NCBI GenBank assembly: GCA_002021875.1
Contig: CP018627.1
Coordinates: 3,100,001-3,164,000 of the forward strand
DNA from: Streptomyces hygroscopicus
GTDB taxonomy: Bacteria; Actinomycetota; Actinomycetes; Streptomycetales; Streptomycetaceae
DNA length: 64,000 nucleotides
Direction of reading: 5' to 3'
Below, one piece after another: positions 46,148 through 56,220 of the stretch; within the stretch, counting starts at the first letter, position 1; every line of letters starts with the position of its first letter. The notes under the pieces were generated by a model. It was not told the origin of the DNA. It did no database searches and saw only the letters and a program-made list of their open reading frames with translations. The translations under genes were made by a program, and so were the position numbers.

Positions 46148-47728
46148 TCAGAAGCCGTTCGTCGTACCCGGGAGTCCCGAAGGCGCGGGAAGGGGCAACT
46201 TCTTGAAACCCCGCTCGCGCTGTGACGCGGGCGTACGGCACGTCAGGTCCTTCGCCGGGAGACGGCCGGTGGACAGATAGCCGGTGGCCGGCTTGTCCGC
46301 GCACGACTTGGTGTAGCCGTAGATACCGTGGCCCTCGCCTCCGGCGACGGTGACCATCCGCGAGCCCTTCATCGCCCGGTGCATACCGCGACCGCTGGCG
46401 AGGGGCGTCTGCGAGTCCCACTCGTTCTGCAGGATCAGCGCGCCGACCTTGTTGTCGACCTTGGTGGCGGGCTCGCTGCCGTCCTTCTTCCAGAAGGCGC
46501 ACGGCTTGATGGTGGATCCGAAGTCGCCGTACAGCGGATACTTCGCCTTCGCCCGCAACGCGTCGCTGCGGTACCGCTCGGGGTCGCGCGGCCAGTCACG
46601 GGTGTCGGCGCACACGACGGACCAGAAGGCGGCGGTGCCGTTGTCCGGGGCCGCGGCGCGGCCGAAGGCCGGCTGGGCGGGACGGCTGGGCGCCGTGGAC
46701 TCGCCGGTGCGGTCCGGAGCCCCGTCGGCCGCCTTCTTCAGCCTGGCGATGGCCTCCGCGCCCTCGCGCACCGTGAACAACGAGGCGCGGATGCCGCCGC
46801 GGATGTCGTCGCCGGTCAGCTTCTGGCCGTCGAGCTCGATCGGCTCACGGTCGGCCTGGGCGACCAGGTCCCAGAAGGTCTTGCGAACGGCCTCGGGGGT
46901 CTTGCCCAGTTTGTACGTGCTGTGCCGCTGGGCGGTCCACTCGCTCCACCGCGTGAAGGCGGGTTCGGCGCCCTCGGCCCAGATCTGGATCATGCCGCGC
47001 CATATGCGTGCCGGGTCCACGGAGCTGTCCAGGACGAATCGGTCGGCGCGCCGGGGGAACAGCTGCGTGTAGACGGCGCCGAGGTAGGTGCCGTACGAAT
47101 ACCCGAGGTAGGAGATCTTCTTCTCGCCCAGCACGGCCCGGATGACATCCATGTCGCGAGCCGTGTTCCGGGTGGTGATGTGGCGCAGCTTGTCGCCCTG
47201 TTCGGTGTCGCACTTCTCGGCGACGGTGCGCGCCCACTTCACGTCCCGGGCGAGCGTCTCGTCCCGGTAGGGGCGTTCCCAGCTCTCCTCGACGCCGGTC
47301 AGACCACAGGTGACAGGGGAGCTCCGGCCGACGCCCCGGGGGTCGAAGCCGATGAGGTCGTACTTCTCCGTCACCGACTTCGGCAGCTCAGTGGCCAGCG
47401 AGAGCGGCATGCCGATGCCCGGACCGCCCGGTCCACCGGGGTTGAGCAGCAGCACACCGCGGCGCTCCGCCGCGGTGCTGGTCTTCATGCGCGATATCGC
47501 GAGATCGGTCTTCTTGCCGTCGGGGCGGCTGTAGTCCAGCGGGACCTTGATGGTGGCGCACTGGTAGGAGGCCGGAGTGTCGCCGGCGCAGCGGTGCCAG
47601 GCCGGCTTCTGACCGAGGTACGGCTCCAGGGGGTTGCCGGCGGCGGAGGCGCTGGCCGGGGCGAGGGCCGGTACCAGGGCCGCGAGAGTGCTCGCCGCCA
47701 GGACATGGACGAATGGTCTGGTTCGCAC
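46148..47728 (-). CDS. Secreted tripeptidyl aminopeptidase (SlpD/Tap family)
   Basis: 526 residues from GTG 47728. Sec signal (FVHVLAASTLAALVPALAPASASAA), then an alpha/beta hydrolase peptidase of family S33: LLLNPGGPGGPGIG (oxyanion), FDPRGVGRSSP, nucleophile elbow YLGYSYGTYLG, LQNEWDSQTPLASG with the Asp, and GEGHGIYG with the catalytic His. Cys residues after the elbow suggest disulfides. Removes N-terminal tripeptides from extracellular peptides and secreted proproteins. AAGGA upstream supports the start. Confidence 0.9.
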   Translation of the reverse strand: MRTRPFVHVLAASTLAALVPALAPASASAAGNPLEPYLGQKPAWHRCAGDTPASYQCATIKVPLDYSRPDGKKTDLAISRMKTSTAAERRGVLLLNPGGPGGPGIGMPLSLATELPKSVTEKYDLIGFDPRGVGRSSPVTCGLTGVEESWERPYRDETLARDVKWARTVAEKCDTEQGDKLRHITTRNTARDMDVIRAVLGEKKISYLGYSYGTYLGAVYTQLFPRRADRFVLDSSVDPARIWRGMIQIWAEGAEPAFTRWSEWTAQRHSTYKLGKTPEAVRKTFWDLVAQADREPIELDGQKLTGDDIRGGIRASLFTVREGAEAIARLKKAADGAPDRTGESTAPSRPAQPAFGRAAAPDNGTAAFWSVVCADTRDWPRDPERYRSDALRAKAKYPLYGDFGSTIKPCAFWKKDGSEPATKVDNKVGALILQNEWDSQTPLASGRGMHRAMKGSRMVTVAGGEGHGIYGYTKSCADKPATGYLSTGRLPAKDLTCRTPASQRERGFKKLPLPAPSGLPGTTNGF

Positions 47729-47940
47729 GTGGGGGGTCCTTATGGGCAGTCTGTGTTGTGACGCAATCACCCTTTCTCATGGGGCAGTTGGGGAGAAACC
47801 CTCGATGGGATGGGATGCCCTACGCCGCTGGGAGTACAGGTCGGCGGGCAGGTGGCTCTGAAGTCTTACGCCATCGGCCCCCACGCACGTTGGCTTCCGC
47901 GGTGGTCGCCCCGGACAGGAGCCGTAGCGGACAAGACGAA

Positions 47941-47972
47941 GCGCCCCGGCCGGAGGGTACCGGCCGGGGCGC
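47941..47972 (-). terminator. Terminator of icd
   Basis: 13-bp perfect stem GCGCCCCGGCCGG and its complement, 6-nt loop, 18 nt past the icd stop. Confidence 0.75.
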
Positions 47973-47989
47973 AGTGGTGCGCCAGGGCG

Positions 47990-50862
<2,873 letters not shown>

Positions 50863-50871
50863 GCGCTCCTG

Positions 50872-51444
50872 TCACGCCCCGCCCACGCGCAGCCGCCATT
50901 CGCCCGCCCGGCCGGTGAGGGTGACCGTGGAGAGCGGGCGTATGTCGACGTTCCAGTAGCAGTGCGGCGGCGCCTTGATCGCGTACATCAGGGCGGCACG
51001 GACCACCCCGGGGTCCGCGACGGCCACCATCTTGGCGTGGTCCTCGGCCGGGCGGGTGTCCAGCCAGCCGCCGATCCGCATGATGAAGGCGTGCAGCGAC
51101 TCCCCGCCGTGCGGTACCGAGCGCGGATCGCCGAGCCAGGCGTCCACCTCGCCCGGTTCGCGCGCCATCACATCGGCGAGGGAGCGGCCCGCCCAGCGGC
51201 CCATGTCGCAGTCGCGCAGGGCGAGTTGGACCAACGGGGTGAAGCCCAGCGCATCGCCGGTCTCCCGGCTGCGGGCCGACGGCGAGCAGTAGCGCAGCTC
51301 CGCCGCGGCCAGCGGTACGAGCGCGGGGGCCGCGCGCTCGGCGGCGAGCCGGCCCTCCGGATCCAGCGGCCGGTCGTCACCGAAGCGCTCCCCCAGCCGG
51401 GAGGAGCTGCGGCCGGCGGCGACCAGCGTCAGCCGAAACGTCAT
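50872..51444 (-). CDS. Histidine-phosphatase-like protein lacking catalytic histidines
   Basis: 190 residues with the phosphoglycerate-mutase-like layout: PLDPEGRLAAERAAP, YCSPSARSRETGDALG, a middle CDMGRWAGRSL and a C-terminal VVAVADPGVVRAALM-type strand. The RHG motif that should open the fold is replaced by AAGRSSS, and the second catalytic His (normally SHGG) is ADPG. Both key histidines therefore appear missing, so it is probably not a phosphatase. May be a ligand-binding remnant. Not a frameshift; the frame is intact. Confidence 0.75.
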   Translation of the reverse strand: MTFRLTLVAAGRSSSRLGERFGDDRPLDPEGRLAAERAAPALVPLAAAELRYCSPSARSRETGDALGFTPLVQLALRDCDMGRWAGRSLADVMAREPGEVDAWLGDPRSVPHGGESLHAFIMRIGGWLDTRPAEDHAKMVAVADPGVVRAALMYAIKAPPHCYWNVDIRPLSTVTLTGRAGEWRLRVGGA

Positions 51445-51597
51445 CCCGGCATCGTACGGTCACGGCCACGGCTCCAGGACCCGTAACCACGAGAAGAGCA
51501 GGGCCTTTCGGTGTGCGCCGGGTCACCGGGCGGCTCGAAGCGGCCGTCTCGTGAACACCGCGCGCATCGTGGGTGGCGGGCAGGATGCGGACGCCCT

Positions 51598-51636
51598 GAA
51601 GGGGCGCGGGGCTGCGTCGATGTGCGGCTCCGCCGC
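51598..51636. repeat. Dispersed intergenic repeat (copy 2, inverted)
   Basis: GAAGGGGCGCGGGGCTGCGT then CGATGTGCGGCTCCGCCGC, inverse of the 38144 copy. The surrounding 300-nt gap (51445-51746) also has small hairpins (GGGGCTTTGCCCC, GGGGCGAGCCCC) and no gene I can support. Confidence 0.65.
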
Positions 51637-51746
51637 GTGGCAGGGGCTTTGCCCCGTGACGCCGGGGTCTGGGGCGAGCCCCAGTCGTGGGAAGGGGCGG
51701 GGAGGGGAACAGCCCGCCGCAGGCGGCAAGCCCCGTCGGGCACCCG

Positions 51747-53201
51747 CTACGCCCGCCCGAGCACCTCGTCCCACGCGGTGCTCAACCTCCGTACACCCTC
51801 GGCCAGTTCGCCGACGCCCGCCACCGACGCGAAGCTCAGCCGCACATGCGGCGCGGGCGGTTCGGCGCAGAAGTACGGGCCGCCGGGGGCGACGGAGACC
51901 CCGGCGCGCAGCGCGGCGGAGTCCAGCGCGGTCTCGTCGGTGCCCTGGGGCAGCCGCAGCCACAGGTGGTAGCCGCCGGGCGGGACATAACGCAGCTCCA
52001 GGGCGGGCAGTTCGCGCCGTACGGCGGTGACGAGCACGTCGCGGCGGGTGCGCAGCTCAGCGGCGACGTTGCGCAGATGACGGGGCCAGGATGGGGCACC
52101 GACGAGTTCCAGGGCCGCCTCCTGGAGCGGGCGGGGCACGAAGAAGCTGTCGACGACCTGGATCGCGCGCAGCCGCCCCAGCGCGGGGCCGCGGGCGGCG
52201 AGCGCGCCCACCCGCAGGCTGGGCGAAGTGGGTTTGGTGAGCGAGCACACATGGACCACCACCCCGTCGGGGTCGTCGGCGGCGAGCGTGGGGGCCAGCG
52301 GGGGCGCGTCCTCGTGGACGAGCCGGCGGGCGAAGTCGTCCTCGACCACGAACGCGCCCGCCTCACGGGCGATCCCGATCACCTCTCGGCGCCGCTCGGG
52401 GGCGAGCATCGCCCCGGTGGGGTTCTGGAACAGCGGCTGGCAGACGAAGACCCGGGCGCCGGTCGCCCGCAGCGCCTCGGCGAGCAGCTCGGGCCGGACC
52501 CCCTCGGTGTCCACCGGCACCGGGACGGGGCGCAGCCCGGAGGCGCGGGCGGCGGCGAGCACCCCGGGGTAGGTCGGGGATTCGACGAGGACGGGCGCGC
52601 CGGGCGGGGCGAGGGCGCGCAGCGCGCAGGTGAGCGCGGACTGGCCACCCGCGGTGATCAGCACGTCGGCGGCGCCGAGGGTCCCACCCGGGCCGCCGAT
52701 CTCGCGGGCGAACCAGGCGCGCAGCTCCGGGAGCCCTTCCACCGGGGGGCGCTCCCACGCCCCGGGCCGCCGTCCGGCGCGGGCCAGGGCGGCGGACAGC
52801 GCCCGCTCCGGCTGGAGCGAGGAGTGCAGATAGCCGTTGTTGAATTCCAGGATGCCGTGCGGCGGGGCGGCGAGCGTGGCCAGGACGCCGGAGGCGTCCA
52901 CCGAGCGCCGCACCGGCTCGCCGACCGTCTCCACGCTCAGCGCGACCTCCTGCCAGGAGGTGTCGCCCGGCCGTGGCGCCGCGGCCCCGGGGCGGTCGGC
53001 GCGGAAGGCACCGGCGCCGGGGCGGGTGACCACCAGCCCTTCGGCGGCGAGTGCGGCGAGGGCGCGGGAGACGGTGACCGGGCTCACCCGGTGGCGCTCG
53101 ACCAGGGCACGACTGGACGGCAGCTTCTCTCCGGGTGAGTAGCGGTCCAGCTCCTTCCGCAGCGAATTCGCGAGTTCGGCCACACTGCTACGCTGTTCCA
53201 T
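51747..53201 (-). CDS. MocR-family (GntR-aminotransferase) regulator
   Basis: 484 residues from ATG 53201. N-terminal GntR winged helix (GEKLPSSRALVERHRVSPVTVSRALAALAAEGLV), linker, then a fold-type I aminotransferase domain: ITAGGQSALTCALRAL, QPLFQNPTGAML, and the PLP lysine in SLTKPTSPSLRVG. It probably senses PLP or an amino acid. Divergent from the EamA exporter, whose ATG shares the same CATG, so this regulator most likely controls it. No 5' leader is possible if both ATGs are used on standard transcripts. Confidence 0.92.
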   Translation of the reverse strand: MEQRSSVAELANSLRKELDRYSPGEKLPSSRALVERHRVSPVTVSRALAALAAEGLVVTRPGAGAFRADRPGAAAPRPGDTSWQEVALSVETVGEPVRRSVDASGVLATLAAPPHGILEFNNGYLHSSLQPERALSAALARAGRRPGAWERPPVEGLPELRAWFAREIGGPGGTLGAADVLITAGGQSALTCALRALAPPGAPVLVESPTYPGVLAAARASGLRPVPVPVDTEGVRPELLAEALRATGARVFVCQPLFQNPTGAMLAPERRREVIGIAREAGAFVVEDDFARRLVHEDAPPLAPTLAADDPDGVVVHVCSLTKPTSPSLRVGALAARGPALGRLRAIQVVDSFFVPRPLQEAALELVGAPSWPRHLRNVAAELRTRRDVLVTAVRRELPALELRYVPPGGYHLWLRLPQGTDETALDSAALRAGVSVAPGGPYFCAEPPAPHVRLSFASVAGVGELAEGVRRLSTAWDEVLGRA

Positions 53202-53215
53202 GACAGCACAGGATA
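53189..53215. promoter_or_regulatory. Overlapping divergent leaderless promoters (candidate)
   Basis: TACGCT (53189-53194) ends five bases before the plus ATG (53200). On the other strand TATCCT (53215-53210) ends eight bases before the minus ATG (53201). Both fit -10 TAnnnT elements for leaderless transcripts. GATAGCG repeats nearby (53212-53218, 53234-53240) may be regulator sites. Confidence 0.45.
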
Positions 53216-54351
53216 GCGCTACCGATGACAGCGCGATAGCGGTGAGCACCGGGGGCGGGGACGACACCACCCGGGGCCGGGACAACTCCCCGCCGCCGTC
53301 CGCCGCCCGTACCGGCACCGTGCTCGCCATGCTCGGCGTGGCCGCCTTCTCCCTGACCTTCCCCGGCACCGCCTGGGCGCTCACCGGCCTCGGCCCCTGG
53401 TCCGTGACCACGTGCCGGGTGGTGCTCGCCGCGCTGATCGCGGGCGGCGCGCTGGCCGCCCTGCGGGTGCCGGTCCCGGCCCGCCGCCACTGGCCGGGGC
53501 TGCTGGTCGTGGCGGCCGGGGTCGTCGTGGGTTTCCCGCTGCTGACCACGCTCGCCCTGCAGACCTCCACCACGGCGCACGCGGCGGTGGTGGTCGGCCT
53601 GCTGCCGCTCACCACCGCCGCCCTCTCCGCCGTACGCACCGGGGTGCGGCCCTCGCGGACATTCTGGGCGGCGGCGCTGGCCGGGGCCGCGGTCGTGATC
53701 GCCTTCGCCCTGCAGCAGAGCGGCGGCGCACCCACCGCCGGTGATCTGTATCTGTTCGCCGCGCTGCCGGTGTGCGCGGCGGGCTATGCCGAAGGCGGAC
53801 GGCTGGCCGGCCATATGCCGGGCTGGCAGGTGATCGGCTGGGCGCTGGTGGGCTGTCTGCCGCTGTCGGTGCCGGGCGCGGTGCTCGCGCTGTCGTCCGA
53901 GGACGTCCACCTCGGCGGCCGCGCGGTGGCCGGGCTGCTGTGGCTGGCGGTGGGCTCGCAGTTCGTGGGCATGGTGGTCTGGTACCGGGGGATGGCCGCC
54001 ATCGGGGTGACGCGGGCCAGCCAGCTCCAACTGGCCCAGCCGCTGCTCACGTTGGTGTGGTCGGTGCTGCTCCTCGGCGAGGAGCTGACCCCCGCCGCCC
54101 CGATCGCCGCCGTGGCGGTGCTGGTGTGCATCGGGGTGACGCAGCGGGCGCGGGTCCCGGCGGCGAGGGCCGTACGGACCCCGGCGGCGGCGGGCCGGAC
54201 ACAGGGAACCACGGCGGTGGAGCGGGCCCCCGAAACGGCGGGCCGGGCTCCCGAGGTGGCGGAGCGGATCCCCGAAGCGGCGAGCCGGATCCCCGAAGCG
54301 GGGGACCCGAATCACCCCCCGGCTGGGGCAAACCAGAACAATCGGCCATAG
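53200..54351 (+). CDS. EamA/DMT-family exporter
   Basis: 383 residues. A 35-residue hydrophilic start precedes ten hydrophobic helices in two EamA repeats (AAFSLTFPGTAWALTGLGPWS; GLLWLAVGSQFVGMVVWYRG; RASQLQLAQPLLTLVWSVLLLGEELT). The last 60 residues are repetitive and polar (TAGRAPEVAERIPEAASRIPEA) and cytoplasmic. Exports amino acids or other small metabolites. ATG 53200 overlaps the MocR start; an internal GTG at 53242 without a ribosome site is the alternative. Regulated presumably by the divergent MocR. Confidence 0.88.
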   Translation: MTAQDSATDDSAIAVSTGGGDDTTRGRDNSPPPSAARTGTVLAMLGVAAFSLTFPGTAWALTGLGPWSVTTCRVVLAALIAGGALAALRVPVPARRHWPGLLVVAAGVVVGFPLLTTLALQTSTTAHAAVVVGLLPLTTAALSAVRTGVRPSRTFWAAALAGAAVVIAFALQQSGGAPTAGDLYLFAALPVCAAGYAEGGRLAGHMPGWQVIGWALVGCLPLSVPGAVLALSSEDVHLGGRAVAGLLWLAVGSQFVGMVVWYRGMAAIGVTRASQLQLAQPLLTLVWSVLLLGEELTPAAPIAAVAVLVCIGVTQRARVPAARAVRTPAAAGRTQGTTAVERAPETAGRAPEVAERIPEAASRIPEAGDPNHPPAGANQNNRP

Positions 54352-54419
54352 ACTGGCTGCAGGGATCGCATTGCCCTCAGCAGATCGCATTGCCCTCCAG
54401 CGGACAGGAGGTCACGCAC

Positions 54420-54626
54420 ATGGAGGCGACCGTAGGCGACAAGCTGCTGGTGCACGGCAGGGTTGTCGGGATTCACGATCGTGTAGCGGAGATCATCGAA
54501 GTGCTCGGGACCGACGGGGAACCGCCCTACCGCGTGCGTTACGAGGACGACGGACACGAGTGCCTGTTCTCCCCCGGGCCCGACTCGGTCGTCCGCCACC
54601 TGGCCGCCGGACCCGGGCAGCGTTAG
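54420..54626 (+). CDS. DUF1918 small protein
   Basis: 68 residues from ATG 54420, with AGGAGG upstream. Whole length is a DUF1918 beta barrel (GDKLLVHGRVVG, EPPYRVRYEDDGHECLFSPGPDS), common in actinomycetes and of unknown function. It follows the EamA exporter by 68 nt that contain a duplicated GATCGCATTGCCCTC(A/C)AGC sequence. Could be cotranscribed. Confidence 0.85.
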   Translation: MEATVGDKLLVHGRVVGIHDRVAEIIEVLGTDGEPPYRVRYEDDGHECLFSPGPDSVVRHLAAGPGQR

Positions 54627-54644
54627 CCGGCCCGGGGCCCCGGC

Positions 54645-55877
54645 TCAGCGGGGCGGACGGACCCGATGGGGATAGTGGTCGGCGACCACACGCGCCATGG
54701 CGCCGTTGCGGTCGGCGGCCACTTCCTTGGCCGAGAAGTACACATTGCCGCGCACCTGCGGAAAGCCCTGGTCGAAGGTGAGGTGCCGGGACAGCTCCGC
54801 CGGGTCCTGCCAGGGCGCGGGCTGCGCCGGATCGCCCGCCTTGTAGAGCGCCTCGCCGATGTAGAGGTTCACACCCGTGCCCCGGACCACCTCCGACCAC
54901 CAGGGGACGAGGGCGGCGTAATCGGCGGCGGCGAAGCCGATGTTCCAGTAGACCTGCGGGACGATGTAGTCGAGCCATCCCCGCCGCACCCAGCCGCGGG
55001 TGTCCGCGAAGAGGTCGTCGTAGGTCTGCACCCCTGCCGTGGTGGCGGAGCCGAGCGGGTCGGTGGCCTGGTTGCGCCAGACGCCGAAGGGGCTGATGCC
55101 GAACCGCACCCGCCGCTTCAGCCGCTTGACGCGCACGGCCGTCTCGTACACCAGCCGGTCGATGTTGTTCCGCCGCCAGGCCGCCCGGTCCGGGAAGCCC
55201 GCGCCGTAGCGCGCGTAGGCCGCGTCGTCGTCGAAGACCTGGCCGGCCACCGGATAGGGGTAGAAGTAGTCGTCCCAGTGGACGGCGTCGATGTCATAGC
55301 GCGCGACCGCGTCCAGCATGGCGTCCTGGACGAAGCGGCGGACCTCGGGCAGCCCGGGGTTGTAGTAGAGCTTCCCGCCGTACGGCACGACCCACTCGGG
55401 GTGCACCCGGGCCGGATGGGTGGGGATCAGCCGGGAGGGGTCGGTGTGGTTGGCGATCCGGTACGGGTTGAACCAGGCGTGCAGCTCGAGACCGCGCCGG
55501 TGCGCCTCGCGCACGGCGGTGCCCAGCGGATCCCAGCCCGGGTCCCGGCCCTGCACGCCGGTGAGGCACTCCGCCCACGGCTCGTACGGTGAGGGCCACA
55601 GCGCGTCCGCCGTCGGCCGCACCTGGAAGACCACCGCGTTGAGCCGGCGGCGCACGGCGGTGTCCAGGAAGCTCAGCAGCTCGGCCCGCTGCTCGGCCGC
55701 GGTGAGACCCGGTTTGGACGGCCAGTCGCGGTTGGCGACGGTGGCCAGCCACATCCCGCGGAACTCGGGCCGGTGCCCACCGCCCCGCCCCTCCGCCAGC
55801 GCGTCGCCCGCCGTGACGGTGGCGGCCAGGGCTCCGGCGGCCGCGGCCGTCAGACTTCTGCGCGTGATCCGACCCAT
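54645..55877 (-). CDS. Secreted GHL10/DUF187 glycosyl-hydrolase-like protein
   Basis: 410 residues. Tat-type signal (RITRRSLTAAAAGALAATVTAG), then a TIM-barrel of the YngK/YddW group: EFRGMWLATVANRDWPS, NAVVFQVRPTADALW, LELHAWFNPYR, VDAMLD-type helix, DIDAVHWDDYFYP and FGISPFGVWRN. The carboxylates in HWDDY are likely catalytic. Cell-wall or glycan substrate suspected from family context; not shown. Divergent from the GH74 gene, with a 343-nt gap between them. Confidence 0.88.
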   Translation of the reverse strand: MGRITRRSLTAAAAGALAATVTAGDALAEGRGGGHRPEFRGMWLATVANRDWPSKPGLTAAEQRAELLSFLDTAVRRRLNAVVFQVRPTADALWPSPYEPWAECLTGVQGRDPGWDPLGTAVREAHRRGLELHAWFNPYRIANHTDPSRLIPTHPARVHPEWVVPYGGKLYYNPGLPEVRRFVQDAMLDAVARYDIDAVHWDDYFYPYPVAGQVFDDDAAYARYGAGFPDRAAWRRNNIDRLVYETAVRVKRLKRRVRFGISPFGVWRNQATDPLGSATTAGVQTYDDLFADTRGWVRRGWLDYIVPQVYWNIGFAAADYAALVPWWSEVVRGTGVNLYIGEALYKAGDPAQPAPWQDPAELSRHLTFDQGFPQVRGNVYFSAKEVAADRNGAMARVVADHYPHRVRPPR

Positions 55878-56146
55878 GCCCAGCTCCTCGCCTCGGTCGT
55901 GTCGCCAACGTAGCGCCGCCGCCCGCCACCGGCCGGGACCGCGGCCCCAGGAGGCCGTTCTCCCTTCCGGCCCCGGGCAGGCATCGCGCCGGAGGAGGCA
56001 ACTCCCGCTGATGATGGGGCCCTTGTGGGGCGCCCGGCAATGCCTATCGCGAATCCGGGCCGCGCAAGCCCAACACCCCTTGAGGACCGCTTGACTTCAC
56101 CCTTCTCGCGCGGCCATCCGGCCGCTAGCATCGGATGACGCACGCA

Positions 56147-56160
56147 TGGGAGCGCTCCCA
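56147..56160. promoter_or_regulatory. CebR box upstream of the xyloglucanase
   Basis: TGGGAGCGCTCCCA, the exact 14-bp palindrome bound by the cellooligosaccharide repressor CebR in Streptomyces, 61 nt upstream of the GTG start. It implies induction by cellobiose or cellotriose. The rest of 55878-56220 shows no gene. Confidence 0.9.
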
Positions 56161-56220
56161 AACACCTCGCCCGCAGGGCCCGCACCCCTCACTACCCCCA
56201 CGTCCGGAGAGGAAGTTCCC

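Noticed and set aside
56091..56131. TTGACT ... TAGCAT promoter upstream of the xyloglucanase
   Set aside because: The spacer is 29 nt, far outside the usual 16-19; the true promoter is not identified.
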